From Bacteroidaceae bacterium (lineage in GTDB: Bacteria > Bacteroidota > Bacteroidia > Bacteroidales > Bacteroidaceae), in NCBI GenBank assembly GCA_016286165.1, contig JAEESE010000014.1:51413-115412 (forward strand): a stretch of 64,000 nucleotides of DNA, given 5' to 3'. The notes below the pieces were generated by a model. The model worked only from the letters and a program-made list of their open reading frames with translations, was not told the DNA's origin and made no database searches. The stretch's first letter is position 1. Every line of letters begins with the position of its first letter. A program made the position numbers and the translations under genes. Positions 6,310-14,657 of the stretch are shown piece after piece.

Positions 6310-8340
6310 TTATTTCCGTGTACTTCCGTTGTTCCCGTGTATTTCCGTTGTTCTAAACTCCACTTCGCCTTGTCCGTGGTCGATGACTCGGCCGTTCTTG
6401 ATGAGTTGCACTTGTACGCGCTGCCGCTTGTCGCGATACACGCGGAGGTCGAAGTCGCTGCCGCAGATGCGCACGTGGTGCAGGCTCATCTCGGGCCATG
6501 CCTGTGGCAGACGCGGCGACACGGTGAAGCGGTGCAGGCCTGTGGGACGAATGCCGAAGAGGCCTTCGGTGATGATGCGGGCGTAGAGGGCGCTCTCGGC
6601 TGACAGGTGTCGCTGGTTGCCCTCGGGCCATGCCTCAATGGCATACGGCACATGGCTGCCCAGCAGGCGCGTGCGGGAGTAATACTGCAGGAACCCGAGG
6701 GTGCGCTCGGTGTCGCCTGCCATGAGGGCGCCGCGCAGGGCATAGAGGGTGGAGCGGTCCCAGAAAGTCTCGCTGCCCGCTTGTGTCAGCATGCCGTCCT
6801 TGGTCCACAGGCGCGGTGAATACAGGGCGTCGATAGTGCCCTTTGCGCGGTCGAAGATGTTCATCGTCAGTGGAATGCATATCCACGACCGCAGCACCGT
6901 GTTGCCCTCGTAGTAGCGATAGGTGTCAAAGCCCTCCACCTCGGCGTGGAAATAGCGGTCTATGGCGCCGCGCAGCTCACGGGCCTGCTGCTCATAGCCA
7001 CGTGCCACGGCAGCAGGTCGCTTGAGGTCGCGTGCCAGATAGGCGGCTGAGAGCAGGGCGTCGTAGTATAGCGACGAGGTACACAGGTTAGCGTTGCCCG
7101 ATGGGAAACGGCCTTCCAACTCATCGCGGTCCGAGCGCACCACACCCGCATCGTTCAGCTGCCTGCGGCAATACTCCAGTGTCCACTCTATCAGCGGCCA
7201 CAGACGCGCAGCCTCGTCGCGGTTGCCGCGTGCCAGGGCATAGCGCGAGGCTCCGTAGGCTATCATGGCAGCATCACCGCGGTCGCCGGCGCCGTTCCAG
7301 TAGCTGGTGCCTTCGGCTATGATGCTGCTGGGTATGGGCTTCCACTCGTCGTTCATCCACTGGGCGAACATACGCCACGAGTTCATGGCAGAGGCATTGG
7401 CATACTCGTCGCCGATGAAGGGGAAGAAGGGGTTGGCATATTCTGCTTGGTCGTTGGCCCAGATGGCGGCGTAGTAGCGCTCGCCGCCCGGACCGTGCAT
7501 CGGGCCGTTCTTGGTTTGGAAGATACTCTCGCATGCCCGTATCTTGGCAAAGGCAAACATCCTATTCAGCACGCTGTCAGGTGTGGCAAGCACCAGGTTG
7601 CGCTGCCACTCGTCAACGCGCTGGCGCCGCGCAGCTATCTCTGCCGCCGCATCGCAGGTCAGCGGCTGCTCGTTCTGCCTACGGGCGCTTAGTACCGCCG
7701 TGAACGTGAGGCTCTGCTGCGGTGCCAGCGTGTAGGAGCCAGTGCCATAGAGCCGTTCCTCAACCACATAAGCGCCGTCTACGCCTTGTGCGGCATCACT
7801 CGTCATGCGATGCTCCGTAGGCTCAATGCTCACTGCCACAGCTCTGTCGCCCAGATTCGTCAGTTCATACTGCTCCACCAGCGCGGGCAGCGTGACCGAC
7901 GTACTAAGCGTGCGCCGCACACCTATTGTGCCCCATTGGCTCTGCACCGTCAGCAGTCCCTTCAGCGACACACTTTCCACCTGCTCGCTGCGATCCACGA
8001 GTCGGCTTTGTCCGATGAGCACGCTCTCTAAAGGTTCCCAACCGACATAGCGGATGAAGCTGCCGTGAGTGTCGTTGGGTATGGTGCGCAGCATAGGAAA
8101 CACCAGATGGCGCTCGCAGGTGAAACGACCCTCGCCGGTGATGCCGTAGTGCAGCACCACCGCCATCTGCTGACCTGCCATCTCTATGTGGTCAGTGTGG
8201 GCACGTCCGTCGTAGCGCCATGTTATGCCGCCCTCGTCGTTAAGCGTCCAAAAAGGTTTCTCCACCTCGTCGGCGTATGCCGCCGTGGCTGCCAAAGCGC
8301 TCATCAGCGCCAAAGAGCATAATAGATGTTTTGAGTTCAT
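6310..8340 (-). CDS. exported (alpha/alpha)6-barrel glycoside hydrolase-like protein
   Basis: The start is the ATG at 8338-8340 (MNSKHLLCSLAL...); an upstream TTG in frame is less likely because the signal peptide begins here (cleavage near ATAAYA). Residues about 30-250 form a beta-sandwich N-domain. Residues about 260-600 form a six-hairpin barrel with the acidic/aromatic clusters ERYYAAIWANDQAEYANP, RSDRDELEGRFPSGNANL and SETFWDRSTLYALRGAL, and AWPEGNQRHLSAESALYARI near the end; a short beta C-domain follows. The fold resembles GH63/GH78/amylo-1,6-glucosidase-type enzymes but I cannot assign a family or substrate. It is monocistronic, with no clear promoter seen. The C-terminal codons lie in a TTTCCGTG-repeat tract, so the last 10-15 residues may be repeat-derived. 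Confidence 0.8.
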   Translation of the reverse strand: MNSKHLLCSLALMSALAATAAYADEVEKPFWTLNDEGGITWRYDGRAHTDHIEMAGQQMAVVLHYGITGEGRFTCERHLVFPMLRTIPNDTHGSFIRYVGWEPLESVLIGQSRLVDRSEQVESVSLKGLLTVQSQWGTIGVRRTLSTSVTLPALVEQYELTNLGDRAVAVSIEPTEHRMTSDAAQGVDGAYVVEERLYGTGSYTLAPQQSLTFTAVLSARRQNEQPLTCDAAAEIAARRQRVDEWQRNLVLATPDSVLNRMFAFAKIRACESIFQTKNGPMHGPGGERYYAAIWANDQAEYANPFFPFIGDEYANASAMNSWRMFAQWMNDEWKPIPSSIIAEGTSYWNGAGDRGDAAMIAYGASRYALARGNRDEAARLWPLIEWTLEYCRRQLNDAGVVRSDRDELEGRFPSGNANLCTSSLYYDALLSAAYLARDLKRPAAVARGYEQQARELRGAIDRYFHAEVEGFDTYRYYEGNTVLRSWICIPLTMNIFDRAKGTIDALYSPRLWTKDGMLTQAGSETFWDRSTLYALRGALMAGDTERTLGFLQYYSRTRLLGSHVPYAIEAWPEGNQRHLSAESALYARIITEGLFGIRPTGLHRFTVSPRLPQAWPEMSLHHVRICGSDFDLRVYRDKRQRVQVQLIKNGRVIDHGQGEVEFRTTEIHGNNGSTRK

Positions 8341-8377
8341 AACTGTCTTATATTTCAAAAATGTAACGAGTCAGGAC

Positions 8378-8668
8378 TTAACCTTTCGGCTGCAAGTAGC
8401 TCCGCAGAGCCTGAACATAAGCCTCGAAAGCCTCTTGCCCCTTGGGTGTTATGCGGCAGATAGTGCAAGGGCGCTTGCCCTTGAAGGTCTTCTCTACCTC
8501 GATATACCCTGCAGCTGATAGTTTCTCCACTTGCACACTCAAGTTGCCTGCCGTGGCTCCCGTTTGCTCCTTGATATACGGGAACTCGGCTTCGTCGGCG
8601 CTGATGAGCAGCGACATGATAGCCAGTCGCAACTCGGAATGCAGTAATGGGTCTAATGGCTGAAACAT
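8378..8668 (-). CDS. winged-helix transcriptional regulator (HTH_34/MarR-like)
   Basis: About 96 residues from the ATG at 8666-8668. A GTG at 8674 would overlap the stop of the preceding gene and is an alternative start. The sequence is a compact winged helix: LLHSELRLAIMSLLISADEAEFPYIKEQTGATAGNLSVQVEKLSAAGYIEV holds helices 1-3 with the recognition helix GNLSVQVEKL, then the wing KTFKGKRPCTICRITPKGQEAFEAYVQAL. This is the pattern of the HTH_34 stand-alone winged-helix family, which regulates small membrane-protein partners. It is encoded directly after the 230-residue membrane protein. A perfect palindrome in their common promoter is a candidate autoregulatory operator. Confidence 0.88.
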   Translation of the reverse strand: MFQPLDPLLHSELRLAIMSLLISADEAEFPYIKEQTGATAGNLSVQVEKLSAAGYIEVEKTFKGKRPCTICRITPKGQEAFEAYVQALRSYLQPKG

Positions 8669-8670
8669 AA

Positions 8671-9363
8671 TCACTTCTGATGTTTAAGCATCAGGCCTGG
8701 GAGCATCAGACCGATGAGGGCAAAGAGGAAAACCGACAGGCAGGGGCTGACGTTATGCCAAATGCCGACAGTATGTATGGAAGAGATTCGAGCCAAGATT
8801 GCACCCATGATGCCCGAGTAGTCACCGACTGCAACAACCAGGGAGCCGATGATGCCGAACCATACAAGCCATTTGCTCTTCAAAATGTGTCCTGTGATGC
8901 TTATGGACATGCCCATCAGCAGGATGATGACAGGCGTTATAGCCACTTGCTGCGAAACAATTACCGTGGGATCAGAGGATAACCATCTAATAATAAGTAC
9001 GTTCCATAAACTGGCCAAGATAAAGAATCCAAGCACCAGAGCGGCAAATGTCCACCAAGTCTTACCCACCAACGAGCTGACGAGGTTTACAGGTGCGTGC
9101 GCTTGTTTCTTATTAATACTGCGCATAGCTAGCCAGATGATGACTGGCAACAGGAACCATAGCAAATGACCGATGGGTGTAAATCCATTGTTCATCGCAA
9201 TGATATTGACAATCGCAACCGCCATTGCCATAGCCATTGTGCAGAAACCTGCTACATAAAGCGACTGTCCCGTACTCTTCGAAACAGCCTTACGGCTCTG
9301 TGCAATCTGCTCGGTAATGATTTCCAGACTGCGCTCTGCAGTCATATTCATGTTTTCTTCCAT
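8671..9363 (-). CDS. integral membrane protein paired with the winged-helix regulator
   Basis: 230 residues. The cytoplasmic N-terminus (MEENMNMTAERSLEIITEQIAQSRKAVSKSTG) is followed by six hydrophobic segments, roughly at 31-54, 63-80, 103-125, 140-160, 168-188 and 205-225. The N-terminal SLEIITEQIAQSRKAVSKSTG helix is typical of small Bacteroidetes membrane proteins of unknown function found next to HTH_34 regulators. No catalytic motif is seen. The stop codon is 2 nt before the ATG of the regulator, so the two form an operon and the regulator probably controls the pair. Function unknown. Confidence 0.8.
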   Translation of the reverse strand: MEENMNMTAERSLEIITEQIAQSRKAVSKSTGQSLYVAGFCTMAMAMAVAIVNIIAMNNGFTPIGHLLWFLLPVIIWLAMRSINKKQAHAPVNLVSSLVGKTWWTFAALVLGFFILASLWNVLIIRWLSSDPTVIVSQQVAITPVIILLMGMSISITGHILKSKWLVWFGIIGSLVVAVGDYSGIMGAILARISSIHTVGIWHNVSPCLSVFLFALIGLMLPGLMLKHQK

Positions 9364-9492
9364 TGTTTTTGTTTGTTTTTAGGGACAAATGTTCATTGCC
9401 CATTGGTAAATAGTTCATTTTAACGACTCTCTCGCCTCCTCTTTCCTCCTGCAGTAAGGGCAGATTCGGCGTTGCATTACCGGTTTGCGCTG

Positions 9493-9524
9493 CAAAGGTA
9501 AATTAGTTTATAATATAAACCAAA
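9493..9524 (-). promoter_or_regulatory. promoter with palindromic operator for the membrane protein/HTH pair
   Basis: On the minus strand TTTG (9521-9524) is separated by 20 nt from TACCTTTG (9493-9500), a full Bacteroidetes -33/-7 pair. Between them lies the perfect palindrome GTTTATA-A-TATAAAC (9506-9520), well placed for a repressor to block RNA polymerase. Confidence 0.7.
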
Positions 9525-9719
9525 TTATTTCATGAATTTTTTTCATTATAGCTTTATTTTAACATTTCTTCGGAAGGTAAGGTAGGGGTTGCCGCCCGCG
9601 ACCTTAAAATTTTTTTAATATCTATTAAACCCATAAAGATTTCGTGTGTCATAACAAAGCACAAGCACAAAATAAGACACGATTATACTTATATTATTAA
9701 TCTGGATTAAGAATTTGAT
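9525..9719. other. AT-rich divergent intergenic region
   Basis: With the preceding leader (9364-9492) this makes a 356-nt gap without a gene. It is very AT-rich with several A/T runs. I see no clear TAnnTTTG element for the downstream TonB-receptor gene and no cobalamin, FMN or TPP riboswitch core. Confidence 0.5.
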
Positions 9720-11633
9720 ATGAATATAAGACTGATGGTGATGTTCGCGGCTATCGCCACGAGCGCTGTTGTATGTGCAGAGGAGGCCGATACGCTTTCG
9801 CTGCACGAAGTCGTTGTCACGGGCACGCGCGCGCCCGTATCGGAGCGCGTGCTAGCAGCCACCATAACGCAGGTAGGCAAGGAACAGCTGACGCAGATGC
9901 AGCGCATCAGCGTGTTGCCAACTCTGACGGAGGCGGTGCCCAGCCTGTTCGTGACTCAGCGCGGCGTGATGGGCTACGGCGTGAGTGGCGGCGCAGCAGG
10001 AGCTATCAGCGTGCGCGGCCTGAGCGGCGGCACAGGTCAGGTGATGGTGCTGGTGGACGGACATCCGCAGTACCAGGGCATCTTCGGTCACCCCATAGCC
10101 GATGCCTACCATACGATGCTCGCCGAACGTATAGAGGTGGTGCGCGGACCTGCCTCGCTGCTCTATGGCTCGAATGCCATGGGCGGAGTGGTGAACATCA
10201 TCACCAAGCACGGTCTGGCAGATGCCTTCGGGGGTGCTGAGGACGCGGTGAACACATCGCTCAACGTGGGCGCAGGCTCGTACAACAGCCTGCAGGCCGA
10301 AGTGGCAAACAGCGTGCGGCAGGGTAGGTTCTTCAGCGATGTGGCGCTGAACTACCAGCGTAGCGATAACCATCGCCCGAACATGGGTTTCTACCAATAC
10401 GGCGGCGTGGCCAAGGTGGGCTACGACCTTTCGCCACACTGGCGTGCGTGGGGCGCGCTGAACCTGACGCATTTTGCTGCCTCGAACCCCGGACCTGTGA
10501 GCGCACCACTACTGGATGCGCGGCAGTGGATAAACCGCGGGGTGGCGGAAGTGGCAGTGGAGAACCGCTACGGCAACACGAGCGGCGCAGTGAGCGTGTA
10601 TCATAATTTCGGGCGACATAAGATAAACGACGGTCATGCTGCTACGGCGGCAGCACGCGACTACCTGTTCCGATCGAAGGATGCCCTGACGGGCGTGAGC
10701 GCTCACCAGGGCTTCGGCCTATGGCGCGGCAACTGGACCACGGTGGGCTTCGACTACCAGAATATTCACGGCGAGGCGTGGAATGCCGACATCGTGACGA
10801 ATGAGCGTCTGAACCGTAAGATGGAGCAGAACATGCACTATCCTCTGGACAAGGACCTGACCGAGGTGGCAGGGTATGTTGACATGCGCCAGGATATCCT
10901 GCCGTGGTGGACAGTGGAGGCAGGCGTGCGCTACGACCACCACTCCGAAGCGGGCGGCGAATGGGTGCCGCAAGGCGGGTTCGTGTTCCGACCCTGCAGT
11001 AACGGCGAGCTGAAGCTGACGGCAGGTAAGGGATTCCGTGTGCCTAACCTCAAGGAGATGTACCTCTATGGCATGGCTAACCCAGAGCTGGAGCCTGAAC
11101 GTATGTGGAACTACGAAGTGGCGTGGAAGCAGCGCCTGGCTGAGGGGCGTTTCACGTATGGCGTGAACCTCTTCTACATGAAGGCCGACAACCTCATCGG
11201 CACGATGATGGTGGAGGCACTGGGCCGCAATGCCAACTACAACACCGGCGCGACCGAGCACTACGGTGCCGAGCTGGAAGCGGCATTCAAGGTGAACAGC
11301 CATTGGAGCGTGAATACCAACCACAGTTACCTGCACACTCAAAAGCCTATCCTGGCAGCTCCGGAATACAAGGGCTACCTCGGGGTGCAATATCGCGTGT
11401 GCGGCTTCGCACTGAATGCAGGTCTCCAGCACGTGAGCGGCCTGTGCACAAACATCGCCAACGATGCAAAGGAGCACTTCACGCTGCTCAGCATAGGTGC
11501 CTCATATAGCTTTCTGCCGCAGGTGAAGCTATGGGCACGCGGCGAGAACCTGCTGGCTCAGAAATACGAGATCAACGAGGGATTCCCCATGCCCAAGGCT
11601 ACCGTCATGAGCGGGGTGAGCGTGAACTTCTGA
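9720..11633 (+). CDS. TonB-dependent outer-membrane receptor (vitamin/metal type)
   Basis: 637 residues with a signal peptide (cleavage near VVCA). The TonB-box region is TLSLHEVVVTGTRAPVSE. The plug domain (about 40-160) contains VSVLPTL-type and IEVVRGPASLLYGSNAMGGVVNIIT motifs, followed by a 22-strand barrel ending in an aromatic residue (VSVNF). It lacks the N-terminal carboxypeptidase-like domain and DUF of SusC proteins, and no SusD follows, so it is a BtuB/siderophore-type rather than a glycan receptor. It heads a co-directional group with a DUF1893 protein, an ECF-S component, a Tat-exported Fe-S aldo/keto reductase and an FMN-binding protein, suggesting uptake of a small cofactor or vitamin (inference). 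The ligand is unknown. Confidence 0.9.
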   Translation: MNIRLMVMFAAIATSAVVCAEEADTLSLHEVVVTGTRAPVSERVLAATITQVGKEQLTQMQRISVLPTLTEAVPSLFVTQRGVMGYGVSGGAAGAISVRGLSGGTGQVMVLVDGHPQYQGIFGHPIADAYHTMLAERIEVVRGPASLLYGSNAMGGVVNIITKHGLADAFGGAEDAVNTSLNVGAGSYNSLQAEVANSVRQGRFFSDVALNYQRSDNHRPNMGFYQYGGVAKVGYDLSPHWRAWGALNLTHFAASNPGPVSAPLLDARQWINRGVAEVAVENRYGNTSGAVSVYHNFGRHKINDGHAATAAARDYLFRSKDALTGVSAHQGFGLWRGNWTTVGFDYQNIHGEAWNADIVTNERLNRKMEQNMHYPLDKDLTEVAGYVDMRQDILPWWTVEAGVRYDHHSEAGGEWVPQGGFVFRPCSNGELKLTAGKGFRVPNLKEMYLYGMANPELEPERMWNYEVAWKQRLAEGRFTYGVNLFYMKADNLIGTMMVEALGRNANYNTGATEHYGAELEAAFKVNSHWSVNTNHSYLHTQKPILAAPEYKGYLGVQYRVCGFALNAGLQHVSGLCTNIANDAKEHFTLLSIGASYSFLPQVKLWARGENLLAQKYEINEGFPMPKATVMSGVSVNF

Positions 11634-11644
11634 GACTCAGGTCA

Positions 11645-11676
11645 ATTTAAGGAGTTAAAGGAGTTAAAGAAGTTAA
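11645..11676 (+). repeat. purine-rich tandem repeat between receptor and DUF1893 gene
   Basis: Three imperfect 9-bp copies with core GGAGTTAAA lie directly before the DUF1893 start. They provide GGAG-like sequences, but Bacteroidetes often do not depend on strong Shine-Dalgarno motifs, so a role in translation is uncertain. Confidence 0.5.
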
Positions 11677-11682
11677 AGACGA

Positions 11683-12150
11683 ATGTCTAGCAAGCAGAGC
11701 TTGCGAAAGTCAAACTCTAAACCAGTGAACTCTCAACTCATAAACATACTCCACGACCAAGGCTGTTCGCTCGTAGTGGAAACGGCGGCAGGTGAGGTGA
11801 CGACCTACGACAAGAAGGGCGTGCGTGACCTCATCTGGCTACTCGACAACGAGCCCGAGAGGCTGCGCGGCGCAAGGGTTGCCGACAAGGTGATAGGCAA
11901 GGCGGCGGCAGCGCTGATGGTGCAGGGCGGAGTGGTGGAAGCATACGCCGAGGTTTTGAGCCGCAAGGCACTGCCCCTGCTCGAGGCGGCAGATGTGTTC
12001 TACGCCTTCGGTGAGTTGGTGGATGGCATCGTGATTCCCGAGGGCGACGACCGCTGCCCGTTGGAGCAGATAGTGGGTCCTGCACTTACGGCTGCTGAGG
12101 CAGAACAGATGCTTCGACAGCACTTTGAGATGAAACAAAGAATGAAATAA
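11683..12150 (+). CDS. DUF1893 protein (cytidine-deaminase-like fold)
   Basis: 155 residues, cytoplasmic, with no signal peptide. The body LVVETAAGEVTTYDKKGVRDLIWLLDNEPERLRGARVADKVIGKAAAALMVQGGVVEAYAEVLSRKAL matches the DUF1893 family, whose Thermotoga member TM1506 has a deaminase-like fold (family knowledge, recalled). The KVIGKAAAAL helix and the following beta-alpha units are the recognisable core. No canonical zinc motifs (HAE and PCxxC) are seen, as in other members, so catalysis is unproven. In this group it is 49 nt after the TonB receptor and 27 nt before the transporter S component, so it may modify an imported nucleoside-like or flavin-like compound; this is inference. Confidence 0.85.
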   Translation: MSSKQSLRKSNSKPVNSQLINILHDQGCSLVVETAAGEVTTYDKKGVRDLIWLLDNEPERLRGARVADKVIGKAAAALMVQGGVVEAYAEVLSRKALPLLEAADVFYAFGELVDGIVIPEGDDRCPLEQIVGPALTAAEAEQMLRQHFEMKQRMK

Positions 12151-12177
12151 ACGTCAAATCATAAAAACAACAAAATT

Positions 12178-12690
12178 ATGCAAGCATCAACAGTAAACCT
12201 CTACTCGCTGACTTATCGCGAGAGCCGCACATTCATCTTCGCGGCATTGTTCGTAATGGGCAATATTCTGTTGCCACAGCTATGTCACCTCGTTCCCAAC
12301 GGCGGTTTCATGTTCCTGCCTATCTACTTCTTCACGCTCGTAGCAGCATATAAGTATGGTTGGCAGGTGGGCCTGCTCACGGCGGTGCTTTCGCCCGTGG
12401 TGAATTCGGCTTTGTTTGGTATGCCTGCTCCCGAAGTGGTGCCCAGCATACTGATGAAGTCGGTGGTGCTGGCCCTCAGTGCCGCTTACGTAGCCAATCG
12501 CTCCAAGGACGTGAGCATCCTCCTGCTCATGGCCGTGGTGCTGCTCTATCAGGTCGTGGGCTCGCTCATCGAGTCGGCTATGGCAGGCTCGCTGGCCGTA
12601 GGCTTCCAGGACTTCCGTATCGGCATCCCGGGCATGCTGCTTCAGGTGTTCGGCGGTTATCTGGTGATTAAGTATCTCTTGAAGAAATAA
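12178..12690 (+). CDS. ECF-transporter substrate-binding (S) component-like membrane protein
   Basis: 170 residues with five or six hydrophobic helices: about 20-38, 44-62 (FMFLPIYFFTLVAAYKYGWQVGLL), 66-84, 92-110, 118-140 and 150-167. The length, topology and GxxxG-rich loops match S components of energy-coupling-factor vitamin transporters. No EcfA ATPases or EcfT are present nearby, so it would use shared modules elsewhere or work alone. The helix-1/2 loop PQLCHLVPNGGFMFLP and GLLTAVLSPVVNSALFGMP probably line the substrate site. The nearby FMN-binding protein makes a flavin or precursor a plausible substrate, but this is not shown. Confidence 0.7.
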   Translation: MQASTVNLYSLTYRESRTFIFAALFVMGNILLPQLCHLVPNGGFMFLPIYFFTLVAAYKYGWQVGLLTAVLSPVVNSALFGMPAPEVVPSILMKSVVLALSAAYVANRSKDVSILLLMAVVLLYQVVGSLIESAMAGSLAVGFQDFRIGIPGMLLQVFGGYLVIKYLLKK

Positions 12691-12710
12691 GAAAAAAAAC
12701 GCATACCACT

Positions 12711-14072
12711 ATGAACAAGAAAACCGACATTAATCGCAGAGAGTTCCTGCAACGCTTGGGACTCGGCTCAGCTTCGGCATTTTCGCTGATGGCGATGGGA
12801 CCGCTGAAGGCTCTTGCCGGTGAGAAGAGTGCTATGCCCGTTCCTGCCGGCGACATCAAGATGACGTATCGCAAGCAGAACGGCTCGGGCGAGAATATCT
12901 CGCTGCTGGGCTTCGGCATGATGCGCCTGCCGCGCGAGCAGGAAGAGGTGGACCGCCTCGTGGATTATGCTATCGCCCACGGCGTGAACTACTTCGACAC
13001 GGCGCCGATGTATGGCGGCGGCCGCAACGAAGGCGTCACGGGCGCCACCCTCAGCCGCTACCCGCGCGACAAATACTATGTGGCCACCAAGATGTCGAAC
13101 CAGAACCCGCAGCTCTGGGATTTCGACAAGGCCAAGGAGATGTACGAGAACTCGTTCCGCCAGTTGCGCGTGGACTATATCGACTACTATCTTCTCCACA
13201 GCATCGGTGGAGGCGGAGTGGAGAACCTGCAGAAGCGCTTCATAGAAAACGGCCTGCTCGACTTCCTGCTCAAGGAGCGCGAGGCAGGGCGTATCCGTCA
13301 CCTCGGTTTCAGCTACCACGGCGACGTGAGTGCCTTCGACTGGCTCCTGGACCGCAACGAGCAATACCACTGGGATTTCGTGCAGATACAGATGAACTAT
13401 CTCGACTGGCGTCATGCAGGCCGTCGCGGCCGACGCGGTGGTGATGCCGATGCCGAATACCTGTATGGCCGCCTCGAGAAGCTGGGCATTCAGGTAGTGG
13501 TCATGGAACCCATACGCGGCGGTGCCCTTGCCAATGTAGCCGATGAGATACGTCAGCAACTGCAGGCTGTGCGCCCCGACGACAGTCCTGCCACATGGGG
13601 CTTCCGTTGGGTAGGCTCGCACTCCAATATCCTCACTACCCTCAGCGGCATGAATCGCATGGAGCACGTTGAGGAGAACATACGCACTTTCTCGCCGCTG
13701 CAGCCTTGCACCGATGCCGAGAACGAGCTGCTCGCCCGCATTGCCGACCAGATGGCAGGCTTCCCCACCATCGGTTGCACCACCTGCGGATATTGCATGC
13801 CGTGCCCCTATGGCGTGGACATACCCAGCAACTTCGCCTTCTACAACAAGGCCGTAACCGAGAAGATGCTGCCGCTGCCTGAACCTACGGCTGCCGAATA
13901 TGCCGAGCGTCAGGAAGCTTTCATCAAGGCTTACCGCGAAGCTATCCCCGCCGAGAAACGCGCCACCACGTGTATCGATTGCGGACAATGCCTCAGCAAA
14001 TGTCCTCAGCAGATTCGCATACCCAATCAGATGAGCCGCATCGTGGAGCTTACCCGCAAACGCAGAAAGTGA
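12711..14072 (+). CDS. Tat-exported aldo/keto reductase with C-terminal 4Fe-4S domain
   Basis: 453 residues. The N-terminus has a twin-arginine signal (INRREFLQRLGLGSASAFSLMAMGPLKALA). The (beta/alpha)8 aldo/keto reductase barrel (about 45-350) retains the tetrad-type residues: Asp and Tyr in NYFDTAPMYGGG, Lys in YVATKM and His in YYLLHSIG. After residue 350 come two Cys clusters, CTTCGYCMPCPYGVDIP and CIDCGQCLSKCPQQIRIP, for iron-sulfur centres. This is a known exported "AKR plus ferredoxin" architecture whose physiological substrate is unknown. It is 20 nt after the S-component gene and 57 nt before the FMN-binding gene, so a partner electron-transfer chain outside the cytoplasm is likely (inference). 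Confidence 0.88.
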   Translation: MNKKTDINRREFLQRLGLGSASAFSLMAMGPLKALAGEKSAMPVPAGDIKMTYRKQNGSGENISLLGFGMMRLPREQEEVDRLVDYAIAHGVNYFDTAPMYGGGRNEGVTGATLSRYPRDKYYVATKMSNQNPQLWDFDKAKEMYENSFRQLRVDYIDYYLLHSIGGGGVENLQKRFIENGLLDFLLKEREAGRIRHLGFSYHGDVSAFDWLLDRNEQYHWDFVQIQMNYLDWRHAGRRGRRGGDADAEYLYGRLEKLGIQVVVMEPIRGGALANVADEIRQQLQAVRPDDSPATWGFRWVGSHSNILTTLSGMNRMEHVEENIRTFSPLQPCTDAENELLARIADQMAGFPTIGCTTCGYCMPCPYGVDIPSNFAFYNKAVTEKMLPLPEPTAAEYAERQEAFIKAYREAIPAEKRATTCIDCGQCLSKCPQQIRIPNQMSRIVELTRKRRK

Positions 14073-14129
14073 TTTAAACCCTTTTACTTTCGGGCAGTCA
14101 AAGGTAACAGACAAAAAAACATTACTACA

Positions 14130-14543
14130 ATGAACAAGCAAACAAAGTTAGTATCTTTCATTTCTTCGTTATTACTCACTATCTCTCTGTCAGCCGCCGC
14201 ACAGGCTAAGGCCGACAATGTAATCACCAAAGAGAACGGCGCCACAGTGATCAACACCACTACGCTGGCCGACGATGTAGAAGGCTATGCCGGTCCCGTG
14301 CCCTTGAAGATTTACATCAAGAAAGACAAGATTGAGAAAATCGAGCCTTTGAAGAATATTGAGACTCCCAAGTACTGGGCGCTCATCAAGCGCGACCTCA
14401 TTAACAAGTGGAACGGCCTCACCGTGAAGAAAGCTGCTACTCAGCAGATAGACGTCGTCACGGGTGCCACCATTACCTCAGAGGCTGTTATTGAAAACGT
14501 GCAGCGCGGTCTCGATTACTACAATAAGAAAGGAAAGAAATGA
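14130..14543 (+). CDS. exported FMN-binding domain protein, predicted covalently flavinylated
   Basis: 137 residues: signal peptide (cleavage after about AAAQA) and a single FMN_bind domain. The motif DVVTGAT (Asp108-Thr114) fits the ApbE flavin-transferase recognition pattern Dxx(S/T)GA(S/T), so Thr114 is the expected site of covalent FMN attachment in the periplasm. The remaining fold (PVPLKIYIKKDKIEKIEPLKNIETPKYW) matches small FMN_bind proteins of extracytoplasmic electron transfer. Last gene of the co-directional group; a bidirectional terminator follows. No apbE is visible in the window. Confidence 0.85.
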   Translation: MNKQTKLVSFISSLLLTISLSAAAQAKADNVITKENGATVINTTTLADDVEGYAGPVPLKIYIKKDKIEKIEPLKNIETPKYWALIKRDLINKWNGLTVKKAATQQIDVVTGATITSEAVIENVQRGLDYYNKKGKK

Positions 14544-14580
14544 TGCTGAGTGTGCCTGAATGCACCTTACTTGCATAACA

Positions 14581-14619
14581 ACCGCCGAGTGCCAATCAGC
14601 ACCCGGCGGTTTTATTTTG
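14581..14619. terminator. terminator between convergent FMN-protein and GH2 genes
   Basis: ACCGCCG (14581-14587) pairs with CGGCGGT (14604-14610), with an inner stem GTGC/GCAC, followed by TTTTATTTTG. It probably stops the rightward operon and may also work for the leftward GH2 gene. Confidence 0.85.
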
Positions 14620-14657
14620 TAAGTTAAGGGCTGCTTCTTTGAGCTTGCGAAAGTAAG

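Noticed and set aside
9364..9719. Possible riboswitch before the first TonB receptor
   Set aside because: I looked for TPP, FMN and cobalamin core boxes and found none.
9720..11633. SusC assignment for the first TonB receptor
   Set aside because: No N-terminal carboxypeptidase-like domain and no SusD gene after it; short vitamin/metal-type receptor.
12768..14141. 457-codon minus-strand open frame
   Set aside because: It is antisense to the aldo/keto reductase, whose Tat signal, barrel motifs and Cys clusters are unambiguous.
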